Shown: positions 41,841-50,051 of the stretch, piece by piece
How the letters are laid out: the number at the start of each line of letters is the position of its first letter
How positions within the stretch are numbered: position 1 is the stretch's first letter
Source: JACVRW01 sp963825345
Lineage (GTDB): Bacteria > Actinomycetota > Thermoleophilia > Solirubrobacterales > Thermoleophilaceae
Reading direction: 5' to 3'
NCBI GenBank assembly: GCA_963825345.1
Contig: CAWGSQ010000011.1
Coordinates: forward strand, 1-64,000
Length of the DNA stretch: 64,000 nt
Notes under the pieces: generated by a model
What the model saw: only the letters and a program-made list of their open reading frames with translations
Database searches by the model: none
Told to the model about the DNA's origin: nothing
Made by a program: the position numbers and the translations under genes

Positions 41841-41866
41841 GACTCAAGGGGTCTGACCCCCTAGTC
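41841..41866. repeat. Imperfect REP-like palindrome, GGGGTCTGACCCC core
   Basis: GACT-CAAGGGGTC-T-GACCCCCT-AGTC, related to the palindrome at 39637 by the AAGGGG-GTC/GACCCC arms. It lies between the 41701 microprotein and the RNase HI stop codon, which it overlaps, and may serve as a bidirectional terminator. Confidence 0.6.
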
Positions 41867-42265
41867 GAGTTCTTCGTCCAATGCCTCGTTCACCAGCTCG
41901 TCCGCTCGGGCGTTCTGCTCGCGGCGCACCGGGCGGACCGCCCACTTGTGAAAGCCCCGCAGCTCCTTCATCGTCTCGATGAAGAGCGGCTTCAGGCCGG
42001 CGTGCTTGACCTTGTACTCGCCGCCGATCTGGCGAGCGATCAGCTCGGAGTCGTTCACGACCTCGACCTCCTCGGCCCCAAGCTCGCGCGCCAGCTCGAG
42101 CCCGAGCAGCACGGCGCGGTACTCGGCCACGTTGTTGGTGGCCACGCCGATGTAGGCCTTGCGCTCCCCGAGCGTCTCCCCGCCCGCGCTCGACGCAACG
42201 GCGGCCACGGCGGCCGGACCGGGGTTTCCACGCGACCCGCCGTCCACGTGGACGACGACCCTCAC
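41861..42265 (-). CDS. rnhA: Ribonuclease HI family protein
   Basis: 134 residues from GTG 42265 (overlapping the upstream TGA as GTGA). The fold shows RVVVHVDGGSRGNPGPAAVA, with the first catalytic Asp in HVDGGSRGNPG, the Glu in NNVAEYRAVLLGLELA, the Asp in EVVNDSELIARQIGGEYKVK, and the late Asp region REQNARADELVNEAL. It cuts RNA in RNA-DNA hybrids. Third in an operon after the zinc-ribbon and 68-residue proteins. Confidence 0.93.
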   Translation of the reverse strand: MRVVVHVDGGSRGNPGPAAVAAVASSAGGETLGERKAYIGVATNNVAEYRAVLLGLELARELGAEEVEVVNDSELIARQIGGEYKVKHAGLKPLFIETMKELRGFHKWAVRPVRREQNARADELVNEALDEELD

Positions 42266-42468
42266 GCGGTGGCTGGCGGCTCGATCGTCGGGAAGCTGCC
42301 CTTGGGCCGCTGGCGGCGATGCTCGCTGTAGGACGAGTGATCGCCGGGGTTGCCACCCTGGGCGCGCCGGTCGATGATCACCTCGACATGCGGGTCGTCC
42401 CGGTAGTAGTCGGCCAGCTTGTCGTACAGCTCGTCCGCCAGCGCCTGCGGCACAACGCAGTAGATCAC
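42262..42468 (-). CDS. Small conserved protein of RNase HI operon
   Basis: 68 residues starting MIYCVVPQALADELYDKLAD, then YYRDDPHVEVIIDRRAQGGN, ending FPTIEPPATA. VVPxxLxxxLyxxLxxyyxxdPxVeVIIDRR is a recurring pattern in small actinobacterial proteins. It overlaps both neighbours by four bases (ATGA at 42465, GTGA at 42262), so it is translated with RNase HI and the zinc-ribbon protein. The function is unknown. Confidence 0.8.
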   Translation of the reverse strand: MIYCVVPQALADELYDKLADYYRDDPHVEVIIDRRAQGGNPGDHSSYSEHRRQRPKGSFPTIEPPATA

Positions 42469-43259
42469 TCCTCAGAACCTCCGTCAGTAACCGCGGGACC
42501 AGCCACCAGGCGTCCCTCCGTGTCGATCCCAGCATTCCACGCGCGCAGGGACTCGTCGATCTGATCGAGCTCCTCGCCCTTGTCGAGCATCATCACGGGA
42601 TCCGCCTCGTCGCCCAGGTCCACGCGATAGCGATACCACGAAAGCTCCCACGCGACGAGCACCGATACCGCACTTGCCTGCGCAGGATCGGGCATGGCGC
42701 TCACCCACGGGTCCCCGAGCGTGCGTGCAAGACCGGCGACCGTGCGCTGATGGCTTGAGCCGTTGAAGAGGTCGAGCGCCCGCTCCACCTTCACCTCAGC
42801 GGTGGTCGGCACCGCCCGTACGTGCCGCGGGTTCTGGGGCCGCGAGCGCGGCCGCGGCGGGGGCGCGGCCTCCTCGGCCTCCGGGGAAGCGGGGTCAGGC
42901 TTAAGCCTGACCCCGTCGCTGCCGGGCCTGACCCCGTCGCTGCCGGGCCTGACCCCGTCGCCGTTGCCCGAGCCGAACGCGGGCTCCTCCTCGGCCGGTC
43001 GCCCGGTCGGGCGGCGTTTGCGCAGCCGACCCATCACGCCCCGGCGTGGCTCGTTGCGAGGCACGCGGGCCGGCAGGTCGCCGGCCCCCGACTCGCGGAT
43101 CCAGCCGTGGTGCTGCGCGCGCGTGGCGCACAGGTCGCAGACCTGGTGCCGGTGGCCGCCTGGCGCGAGGTACCACTCGGCGCGCTCACCCTTGAGGATG
43201 GTGCGCCCGCAGACATCGCAGCTGACGGCGTCGTGAACGGGCCGAAGCTCCTTCTTCAC
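42465..43259 (-). CDS. CxxC zinc-ribbon-like protein with in-frame tandem repeats
   Basis: 264 residues from GTG 43259 (VKKELRPVHDAVSC). The N-terminus has two CxxC pairs (SCDVCGRTILKGERAEWYL and HQVCDLCATRAQHH), a treble-clef/zinc-ribbon. The middle is disordered and holds the heptad GVRPGSD repeated, encoded by 21-bp tandem units within a REP-like palindrome (42891-42963). The C-terminus (VKVERALDLFNGSSHQRTVA; AVSVLVAWELSWYRYRVDLG) is helical and conserved-looking. It starts the RNase HI operon. The role is unknown, possibly RNA or DNA binding. Confidence 0.75.
   Translation of the reverse strand: MKKELRPVHDAVSCDVCGRTILKGERAEWYLAPGGHRHQVCDLCATRAQHHGWIRESGAGDLPARVPRNEPRRGVMGRLRKRRPTGRPAEEEPAFGSGNGDGVRPGSDGVRPGSDGVRLKPDPASPEAEEAAPPPRPRSRPQNPRHVRAVPTTAEVKVERALDLFNGSSHQRTVAGLARTLGDPWVSAMPDPAQASAVSVLVAWELSWYRYRVDLGDEADPVMMLDKGEELDQIDESLRAWNAGIDTEGRLVAGPAVTDGGSEE
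42891..42963. repeat. In-gene REP-like palindrome plus 21-bp tandem repeats
   Basis: A perfect 24-bp palindrome (42891-42914, GGGGTCAGGCTT/AAGCCTGACCCC) runs into two full 21-bp units (42905-42925, 42926-42946) and a partial third (42947-42963), each starting GCCTGACCCCGTCG. Because the unit is a multiple of three, the host frame is kept. The core is shared with the elements at 39637 and 41841. Confidence 0.85.
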
Positions 43260-43273
43260 GCCGCCAAGGATAG

Positions 43274-45349
43274 TCAGGCCTCCACGGCCTCCTTCTCCCG
43301 CTGCGCCTCCTGCACGACCTGTTGCGCCACGTGCCCCGGGACCTCCTCGTAGCGGGCGAGGTCCATCGAGTACTCGCCCTGCCCTCCGGTGATCGCTCGC
43401 AGGTCGGGGGCGTAGTCGAGCATCTCGGCCATCGGCACCTCGGCCTTCATCTCGGTCACGGAGCCCTTCGGCTCCATCCCGAGCGGCCGCCCGCGGCGTG
43501 AGTTGAGGTCGCCGATCACGTCGCCGACGTACTCCTCGGGCACCACGACCGTCACCGTCATGATCGGCTCCATCAGCGTCGGCGTGGCGTTTTCCATGGC
43601 GTCCTTGAACGCCATCGAACCGGCAATCTTGAACGCCATCTCGGAGGAGTCGACCGAGTGGTGCTGGCCGTCGAAGAGCGTGACCTTCACGTCCTGGACG
43701 GGATAGCCGGCCACCGTGCCCGTGCGCATCGCCTCCACGACGCCCTTCTGCACGGCCGGGATGAACCCGCCCGGGATCACACCGCCCTTGATGGCGTTCA
43801 CGAACTCGAGCCCCTCGCCCTCGGTGCCGGGCGCGATCTCGATGTGGCAGTCGGCGAACTGGCCGCGCCCGCCCGTCTGCTTCTTGTAGCGCGCGTGCGA
43901 CTTGGCGGAGCCCTTGATGGCCTCGCGGTAGGGCACGTGCGGCGCGTGCAGCTCGACCTCGGCGCCGAAGCGCTCCTTCATCCGGTCGACGATCACTTCC
44001 ACGTGGATCTGCGTGATCCCGGCGAGGATCTGCTCGCCGGTCTCCGAGTCGCGGTGGAAGTCGATCGTCGGGTCCTCCTCCTGGAGGCGGCGCAGGGCCT
44101 GGCCCATCTTCTCCTCGTCGCCCTTCGCCTTGGCCTCGATGGCGAACGCCATCACCGGCCGCGGCATTGGCGGCAGCTTCAGCGGGATGTCCATCTCCTT
44201 CGAGGCGAGCACGTCGCCCGCGTGGGTCTCCTTCAGCTTCGCCACCGCGCCGATGTCGCCCGGTCCGAACTCGTCGGCGTGCTCTGTGTCCTTGCCCTGC
44301 GGCACGAGCAGCTGGCCGATCCGCTCCTTGGCGCCGGCGCGGCAATTGTGCGCGTGGGAGTCGTGCTTCAGGACGCCCTGGTAGACGCGGAAGAGGTTCA
44401 CGCGTCCGGCGTATGGATCGGCGAGCGTCTTGAAGACGAACGCCACCATGTCCTTCGACTCGTCCGGTTCGAGCGTCACGCCGTCCAGCTCGATCGGACC
44501 GTGCTTCGCCGGTGAGGGCAGATCCTCGACGAAGGCGTCGAGCAGGCGGTTGATGCCGAGGTTGCGTGTGGCCGCGCCACACGTGACGGGGAACAGGTGT
44601 CCCTCGGTGACGCCCTTCTTGAGGGCGGTCACCGTCTCCTCGTGCGAGATCTCCTCGCCCTCTAGGTAGCGCTCCATCAGCGCATCGGAGACCTCGGCCA
44701 CCTCGTCCATCAGCTTCTCGCGGTACTCCTCGGCCTGCGCGCGCAGGTCCTCGGGGATCTCGATCTCCGAGCAGTTGTCGCGGCTGTCGCCGTCGTAGCG
44801 GTAGGCCTTCATGTCGATCAGGTCGACCACGCCCTGGAGCTCGTGCTCCCGCCCGATCGGAATCTCGGTGGCCACCACGTGCGGACCGAATGCCTGCTTG
44901 AGGGATTCGAGGGAGCGGAAGAAGTCGGCCCGCTCGCGGTCCAGCATGTTCACGAAGATGGTGCGCGCCAGGCCGAGCTCGGCCGCGCGCTCCCAGAGGC
45001 GGCTCGTGGTGACCTCCACGCCCATCACGCCGTTCACCACGAACACGGCGCCCTCGACCACGCGCAGCGCCGCGAGGGCATCCGCGATGAAGCTGGGCTC
45101 ACCGGGCGTGTCGACGAGGTTGATCTTGCGGTCATCCCAGCGGAACGAGGAGAGGCTCGCGGATATCGACATCTCGCGTGACTTCTCGTCGGAGGCCGAG
45201 TCAGAGACCGTGCTTCCGTCTGCCACCGAGCCGAGCCGGTTGATGGCGCCCGCTTCGAACAAGAGTGCCTCGTTCACGGACGTCTTGCCGCTGCCCCGGT
45301 GGCCAACCAACGCCACATTGCGGATCCTCTTCGGCGATTCGTGCGCCAT
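43274..45349 (-). CDS. EF-G-like translational GTPase (EF-G2 type)
   Basis: 691 residues. The G domain has P-loop GHRGSGKTSV, DTPGEPSF (G3) and a variant G4 FVNMLDRE instead of NKMDRE, typical of the EF-G2 branch. A beta-barrel domain II, domain IV (GGRGQFADCHIEIAPGTEGE) and domain V (IMTVTVVVPEEYVGDVIGDL, ending GHVAQQVVQEAQ) are all present, giving normal EF-G length. It is probably a second, non-housekeeping EF-G acting on translocation or ribosome rescue. It lies 14 bases upstream of the zinc-ribbon gene and may head that operon. Confidence 0.92.
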   Translation of the reverse strand: MAHESPKRIRNVALVGHRGSGKTSVNEALLFEAGAINRLGSVADGSTVSDSASDEKSREMSISASLSSFRWDDRKINLVDTPGEPSFIADALAALRVVEGAVFVVNGVMGVEVTTSRLWERAAELGLARTIFVNMLDRERADFFRSLESLKQAFGPHVVATEIPIGREHELQGVVDLIDMKAYRYDGDSRDNCSEIEIPEDLRAQAEEYREKLMDEVAEVSDALMERYLEGEEISHEETVTALKKGVTEGHLFPVTCGAATRNLGINRLLDAFVEDLPSPAKHGPIELDGVTLEPDESKDMVAFVFKTLADPYAGRVNLFRVYQGVLKHDSHAHNCRAGAKERIGQLLVPQGKDTEHADEFGPGDIGAVAKLKETHAGDVLASKEMDIPLKLPPMPRPVMAFAIEAKAKGDEEKMGQALRRLQEEDPTIDFHRDSETGEQILAGITQIHVEVIVDRMKERFGAEVELHAPHVPYREAIKGSAKSHARYKKQTGGRGQFADCHIEIAPGTEGEGLEFVNAIKGGVIPGGFIPAVQKGVVEAMRTGTVAGYPVQDVKVTLFDGQHHSVDSSEMAFKIAGSMAFKDAMENATPTLMEPIMTVTVVVPEEYVGDVIGDLNSRRGRPLGMEPKGSVTEMKAEVPMAEMLDYAPDLRAITGGQGEYSMDLARYEEVPGHVAQQVVQEAQREKEAVEA

Positions 45350-45387
45350 CCGACTCCTTCCCTCGCAGGTTCGGTGCGGAGCCCAGG

Positions 45388-45738
45388 TTACGACACTGGC
45401 GAGAGAGCTGTGTCGAGCGATTCGTACACCGGGGCGGCGCTCCCGATCTCTGTCAGCTCGATCACGCGCTTGAGCGGAGAGCTCGGTGGCATCACGAGCC
45501 GCAGCTCCTGGCGGCGGCGCGCGAGCCGCCTGGAGAGGTCGAAAAGCACCTCGATTGCGGCAGAGTCGAGGTAGCGGCAGTCGCTGATGTCGATCACGAG
45601 CGCGAGCGCGTCGTTCGGGGTCGAGTCGAGCAGCTGTTCGCGCAGGTAGGCGGCGTTCGTCATGTCGATCTCTCCGCTCACGTGGGCCACCACGCTCGCG
45701 CCGCGCCGCTCGACCGCGATCTCCGCCGGCGAGCTCAT
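45388..45738 (-). CDS. STAS-domain anti-sigma-factor antagonist
   Basis: 116 residues. IAVERRGASVVAHVSGEIDM is the first STAS strand. The phosphorylatable Ser lies in SDCRYLDSAAIEVLFDLSRR, the DSxG/DSAA region of SpoIIAA/RsbV proteins. It overlaps the SpoIIE-like gene by four bases (ATGA at 45735). In partner-switching systems, dephosphorylation of this protein by the adjacent phosphatase releases a sigma factor from its anti-sigma kinase. Confidence 0.93.
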   Translation of the reverse strand: MSSPAEIAVERRGASVVAHVSGEIDMTNAAYLREQLLDSTPNDALALVIDISDCRYLDSAAIEVLFDLSRRLARRRQELRLVMPPSSPLKRVIELTEIGSAAPVYESLDTALSPVS

Positions 45739-48077
45739 GCCGCCCTCGCGGCGGCGAGCCGCCTGCGCATGGTCACCACGGTGCCGCCCTCCTGCACCGT
45801 AACGTGGACCTCGTCCATCAGCTCCTCGATGATGTTGAGGCCGCGCCCTCGGTGCTCCCCGCGCTTCTCGCGCCAGCTGCCGGTGTCGCGCACGGTCGCC
45901 ACGAGCTCGCCGCCGTCGAAGTTCACCTCCACCTCGAAGGTGGCGTCGCCGGGGCCGTAGGCGTGCTCGATCGCGTTGCCGGCCGCCTCGCAGATCGTGA
46001 GCGTGAGCTCGTACTGCTCGGCCTCCGAGGCGCCGGTGGCGTGCAGGAAGCGCGCCAGGCGGCGGCGCAGGCCCGAGAGCGAGGCGGGCTCGGCCGACAG
46101 CGTCAGGCTGATCCGCTCGGACGCGGCCGGCAGCGGCCGCACCGCGAGGAGCGCCACGTCGTCGCCCGGATCCCCGTCGCCGAGCACGAGCTGGATCACA
46201 CGCTCGCAGAGCGCATCGAGGTCGTCCGCCGCGGCGCCCGCCACGTCGGCGAGCTGCGCAAGGCGTTCCTCGAGGCCCACGTCGCGGCGCTCCACGAGAC
46301 CGTCCGTGTAGAGCAGCAGCGAGGAGCCGGGCGGCAGCACCGCGCTCGCCTCGCGGAAGACCGCCGGGTCGGAGGCCCCGATCGGCACCGAGCGCCCACC
46401 CTCGAGGAAGACCGGACCGTCTGGCGTGAGCACGAGCGGCGGTGGGTGCCCCGCGGAGCTGTAGGAGACCTCGCCGGTCTCGCGGTCAAGCACGAGGTAG
46501 ACGACCGTGGCCATCGCGTCCTCCACGCCGCTCATCACCAGCCGGTTGATGCGGGCGACGACCTCGGCCGGGGAGGATTCCACCAGGCCGTAGGCCCGGA
46601 AGGCGTTGCGGAGCTGCCCCATGGTGGCGGCGGCGCGCAGGCCGTGTCCGACCACGTCGCCCACCACCAGCGCCACGCGGCCGTCGGGGCGCTCGAGCAC
46701 GTCGTACCAGTCGCCGCCGATCGCGGCGCCGCGGGCGCCGGGCAGGTAGCGGGCGGCAAGCTGCACGCCCTCGATCTTGGGCAGGCGCTCGGGCAGGAGG
46801 CTGCGCTGGAGCGTCTCGGCGATCTTGTGCTCGCGCTGGTAGACCTCGAGCAGCCGGGCCTCCATCGTCTTGCGCTCGTGGATGTCGATCGCGGTGCCCA
46901 CATAGCCCGCGTAGCGCCCACCCTCGTAGCGCGGAACGCCGCGGTCCACGATCCAGCGGTACTCGCCCGATTGGTGGAGCAGGCGGTACTCGCGCTCCCA
47001 CGAGCGGCGCGCCGCCCGCGCGTCGTCCCAGGTCCTGAGCATCACCTCGGCGTCGTCGGCGTGCACTCCGAGCTGCCAGCTGTCCCCGAGCTCGTCCTCG
47101 AGCTGCGTGCCCGTGAAGCGCATCCAGCCCTCGTTCACGAAGGTCACGAGGCCGTCCTCGTCGGTCGTCCACATCATCGCCGGCGCGGTGTCGGCGAGGT
47201 CGCGGAAGCTCGCCTCCGACTCGCGGAGCGCCTCCTCCATCACGCGGCGCTCGTGGATGTCGGTCGCGGTCCCGACGTAGCCCAGGAACTCACCGTCCGA
47301 GTAACGCGGAGTGCCCTCCTCGAGCACCCATCGGTAGCCGCCCGACGCCGCGTGGCGGAGGCGGTACTCCCAGCGAAACTGCTCGCGCCTACCGGAGGCC
47401 TCCTCCCAGCGGCGCAGCGCCGCCTCGCGGTCCTCAGGGTGGGCGGTCTGCTCGAACGTCACGCCCATGTCCGAGCTGCCCCCCGTGAAGCGCAGCCAGG
47501 CTTTGTTGACGAACGTCACGTCGCCCTCGGCGTCCGTCATCCACATGAGCGCGGGCGTGGTGTCGGCGAGCTCGCGGAACTGCGCCTCGCTGTCGCGGAC
47601 GAGCTCGTCATGCCGTGCGCGCGCGCCGGCGGCGCCCAGCACCCTCGCGATGGCCTGGAGGTACGCGTCCTCCTCGGCGCTGAACTTGCGCGGGTCGCGA
47701 CTGTGGGCCTCGATCCAGCCCGAGCGGCGCCCGCGCGTCTCGATCGGGATCTGACGCGAGCTGGCCGCGCCCAGGTCCTGCCCGAGCGCCGACGGTCCCG
47801 GCGGGTCCCCCGGGCCAAGCGGCAGCACTCCCCCGAGGACGCCATCCGGCAGCCCCACGCCTGCCCGGGCGAGCAGCCCGTGCCGGTCGTGCGTCAGCTC
47901 GAGCAGCGCGACGTGCTCGACCCCGAGCTCGCGCCCAATCGCGGCGGCGGCCGCGTCGAGCAGCTCGTCGAGGGCGGTCTCCTCGAGCGCGAGCCGGGTC
48001 AGCTCGGCAAGCGCCGCCTGCCGGCTGGCGCGGGCAGCCAGCTCCTCGCTGTGGCGGTTCGCACGACGCCGCAACAT
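45735..48077 (-). CDS. GAF-PAS-PAS-SpoIIE phosphatase with C-terminal HATPase
   Basis: 780 residues with five domains in order. GAF is about 20-160 (EHVALLELTHDRHGLLARAG). PAS1 is about 170-285 (TTPALMWMTDAEGDVTFVNK). PAS2 is about 295-410 (FVNEGWMRFTGTQLEDELGD). The PP2C/SpoIIE phosphatase is about 425-640 (AIGGDWYDVLERPDGRVALV; metal-binding Asp in LLLYTDGLVERRDVGLEER). An RsbW-like HATPase is about 650-775 (LTICEAAGNAIEHAYGPGDA). One protein thus carries sensing, STAS phosphatase and anti-sigma kinase functions. It is coupled to the STAS gene and 10 bases from the sigma-factor gene. Confidence 0.93.
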   Translation of the reverse strand: MLRRRANRHSEELAARASRQAALAELTRLALEETALDELLDAAAAAIGRELGVEHVALLELTHDRHGLLARAGVGLPDGVLGGVLPLGPGDPPGPSALGQDLGAASSRQIPIETRGRRSGWIEAHSRDPRKFSAEEDAYLQAIARVLGAAGARARHDELVRDSEAQFRELADTTPALMWMTDAEGDVTFVNKAWLRFTGGSSDMGVTFEQTAHPEDREAALRRWEEASGRREQFRWEYRLRHAASGGYRWVLEEGTPRYSDGEFLGYVGTATDIHERRVMEEALRESEASFRDLADTAPAMMWTTDEDGLVTFVNEGWMRFTGTQLEDELGDSWQLGVHADDAEVMLRTWDDARAARRSWEREYRLLHQSGEYRWIVDRGVPRYEGGRYAGYVGTAIDIHERKTMEARLLEVYQREHKIAETLQRSLLPERLPKIEGVQLAARYLPGARGAAIGGDWYDVLERPDGRVALVVGDVVGHGLRAAATMGQLRNAFRAYGLVESSPAEVVARINRLVMSGVEDAMATVVYLVLDRETGEVSYSSAGHPPPLVLTPDGPVFLEGGRSVPIGASDPAVFREASAVLPPGSSLLLYTDGLVERRDVGLEERLAQLADVAGAAADDLDALCERVIQLVLGDGDPGDDVALLAVRPLPAASERISLTLSAEPASLSGLRRRLARFLHATGASEAEQYELTLTICEAAGNAIEHAYGPGDATFEVEVNFDGGELVATVRDTGSWREKRGEHRGRGLNIIEELMDEVHVTVQEGGTVVTMRRRLAAARAA

Positions 48078-48087
48078 CCCTGTGCCG

Positions 48088-48879
48088 CTAGCCGGTTTCG
48101 CTGATGGGGTCGCCCTGCAGGCGCGACTTGAGCCGCAGGACGGCCTTCGTGTGGAGCTGTGACACGCGCGACTCGGTCACGCCCAGGACCTCGCCGATCT
48201 CCCGCAGGGTGAGGTTCTCGTAGTAGTACAGGGCCACGACGAGCTTCTCGCGCTCAGGCAGCCGCGCGATCGCGTCCGCCAGGCGGTCCTTCATCTCGGT
48301 CGTGTCCATCTCCATGGCGGGATCGAGCGCCTGGGGATCCTGGATCGTGTCGAGCAGCGAGACCTGGTCGCCGGAGGCGTCCGAGACGGTCCAGAGCTCG
48401 TCGAGCGCGACCACCGAGGAGTTGGAGATCCGTACGAGCGACTCCTGGAACTCCTCCACCGACACGTCGAGCGTGTCGGCCATCTCCTGGTCGGTCGGTG
48501 CGCGGTGCAGCTGGTGCTCGAGCTTGGCGTTCGCGCGCTCGATCTCGCGGGCCTTGGTGCGCACCGAGCGCGGCACCCAGTCGAGCGAACGCAGCTCGTC
48601 GATGATCGAGCCCTTGATGCGGGTGATCGCGAAGGTCTCGAACTTGATCTCGCGCTCGGGCTCGAAGCGCTCGATGGCCGAGATCAGGCCGAGCAGGCCA
48701 TAGGAGATCAGGTCCGCCTCCTCCACATGGGAGGGCAGACCGCTGGACATCCGGCCGGCTACGTACTTGACGAGGGGGGCATACGCGAGCACCAGTCGCT
48801 CGCGGGCCTTCTCGTCCTTCTCGTCCTTGTAGCGGCGCCAGAGGTCCCGGAGCTCGATCGCCTTGAGGTTTGTCTCCAT
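48088..48879 (-). CDS. Sigma-28/WhiG-FliA-type RNA polymerase sigma factor
   Basis: 263 residues. Region 2 reads LVLAYAPLVKYVAGRMSSGL, then DLISYGLLGLISAIERFEPE and FETFAITRIKGSIIDELRSL (promoter melting and -10 recognition, as in WhiG/FliA). Region 3 follows, and region 4 has LPEREKLVVALYYYENLTLR with the HTH LREIGEVLGVTESRVSQLHT. No flagellar genes are in the window. The adjacent STAS/phosphatase pair suggests a sporulation- or stress-type role like Streptomyces WhiG. The end is 10 bases from the phosphatase gene. Confidence 0.93.
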   Translation of the reverse strand: METNLKAIELRDLWRRYKDEKDEKARERLVLAYAPLVKYVAGRMSSGLPSHVEEADLISYGLLGLISAIERFEPEREIKFETFAITRIKGSIIDELRSLDWVPRSVRTKAREIERANAKLEHQLHRAPTDQEMADTLDVSVEEFQESLVRISNSSVVALDELWTVSDASGDQVSLLDTIQDPQALDPAMEMDTTEMKDRLADAIARLPEREKLVVALYYYENLTLREIGEVLGVTESRVSQLHTKAVLRLKSRLQGDPISETG

Positions 48880-48891
48880 TTGTGTCTTAGG

Positions 48892-49797
48892 TCACGCGCG
48901 CGGGTGAGAGCTCGCGTACGCCTTTTTTAGGCGTTTCGACTCTACCCGAGTGTAGGTCTGGGTCGTGCTGATACTTGAGTGTCCCAGTAGCTCCTGGATT
49001 GCGCGAATATCGGCTCCGCCTTCCAGGAGGTGGGTCGCGAACGAGTGGCGCAGGGTATGGGGCGAGATCCCGACTCGGCGCGTCTGGATGCGCAGCCTGC
49101 GGCGGACGTCCGATGTGGACAGGCGCCGGCCGTTCTTCGACAGGAACAGCGCGTCGCTCTCGCCCTGGTTGAGCACGGTGCGGCCGCGGGCCAGGTAGCG
49201 GTCGAGCGCCCTCCAGGCATGCTCGCCCACGGGAACCACGCGCGTCCGCCCGCCCTTGCCCTCCACGCGCACCTCCTCCCCGTCCGCGTTGAGGCTAATC
49301 ACGTTGAGGTTCACGAGCTCCTCCACGCGCAGCCCCGCGGCGTAGGCGAGCTCGAGCATGGCGCGGTCGCGCAGGTCGAGCGGCGTGGTGCCCGGTATCC
49401 GCTCGAGCATCTCGGCCACCTCCTCGGGCTTCAGCACCTTGGGGAGGTAGGAGTCCTTTTTCGGGCTCGAGACGAGCTCGGCCGGGTTCGCCTCCAGCTC
49501 CCCGCGCTCCACGAGCTGCCGGTAGAAGGTCCGGATAGCGGCCAGCTTGCGCGCCACGGTTGCCTTCACCGCGCCCCGCTCGGACACGACGCCGGCGAAG
49601 TGGCGCAGCTCCCGGTGGGTCAGCGACAGCGGGCCTAGGTCGCGCGCTGCGGCCCAGTCGGCGAGCTGCCCGACGTCCACCCCGTACGCGCTGCGGGTCT
49701 TCTCCCGCATCCCGCGCGCGAGCTGCCAGTCGTCGAAGCGGGCGAGCGCGTCCTGCCAGCTAGCCTCGATCGGAGTGGGTTCTTTCTTCGTCAACAC
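48892..49797 (-). CDS. xerD: XerD-type tyrosine recombinase
   Basis: 301 residues from GTG 49797; the frame can start at 49818. The N-terminal core-binding domain is ASWQDALARFDDWQLARGMR. The catalytic residues are complete: Arg in AAGLRVEELVNLN, Lys in VEGKGGRTRVVPVG, HxxR in HTLRHSFATHLLEGG, His in IQELLGHSSISTTQTYTRV, and the nucleophile Tyr in TYTRV. The length fits XerC/XerD, which resolve chromosome dimers at dif. It lies 12 bases before the sigma-factor gene, so they may be co-transcribed. It is distinct from the island integrase at 5.3-6.4 kb. Confidence 0.92.
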   Translation of the reverse strand: MLTKKEPTPIEASWQDALARFDDWQLARGMREKTRSAYGVDVGQLADWAAARDLGPLSLTHRELRHFAGVVSERGAVKATVARKLAAIRTFYRQLVERGELEANPAELVSSPKKDSYLPKVLKPEEVAEMLERIPGTTPLDLRDRAMLELAYAAGLRVEELVNLNVISLNADGEEVRVEGKGGRTRVVPVGEHAWRALDRYLARGRTVLNQGESDALFLSKNGRRLSTSDVRRRLRIQTRRVGISPHTLRHSFATHLLEGGADIRAIQELLGHSSISTTQTYTRVESKRLKKAYASSHPRA

Positions 49798-49810
49798 TGA
49801 GGATGGTCGG

Positions 49811-50047
49811 GTGGCCACGCGGAATCAGCTCGCCGATGCGGAGCTCGTGGACGAGTTCGACAAGCCGATCAAGCCCTGGCATCCCATCCAGGGTCCGAGT
49901 GACGCGTCGACCATGTGGTACGCCGTCCTCCGCAAGCAGGAACGAGGGATCTTCATCGGCACGCTCTGCATTCGACACACAGGGCGCCCGAACCTGCTTG
50001 CAGAGCAGGGCTGGGAGGAAATTCCTGTGGGCGAGATCGGGGTCTGA
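49811..50047 (+). CDS. Small protein of unknown function
   Basis: 78 residues from GTG 49811: VATRNQLADAELVDEFDKPI, then ASTMWYAVLRKQERGIFIGT, ending LLAEQGWEEIPVGEIGV. The codon pattern is plausible but less GC-biased than the neighbours. The start lies only 14 bases from the proposed divergent xerD start, and the end is 5 bases from the L,D-transpeptidase stop. No family is recognised. It could be a real orphan or a chance frame. Confidence 0.4.
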   Translation: MATRNQLADAELVDEFDKPIKPWHPIQGPSDASTMWYAVLRKQERGIFIGTLCIRHTGRPNLLAEQGWEEIPVGEIGV

Positions 50048-50051
50048 GCGC

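Noticed and set aside
45804..48104. Long open frame (766 codons) antisense to the SpoIIE-type gene
   Set aside because: High GC third positions leave mirror frames open. The product is His/Arg/Ala-rich without domains, whereas the minus strand has five clear domains.
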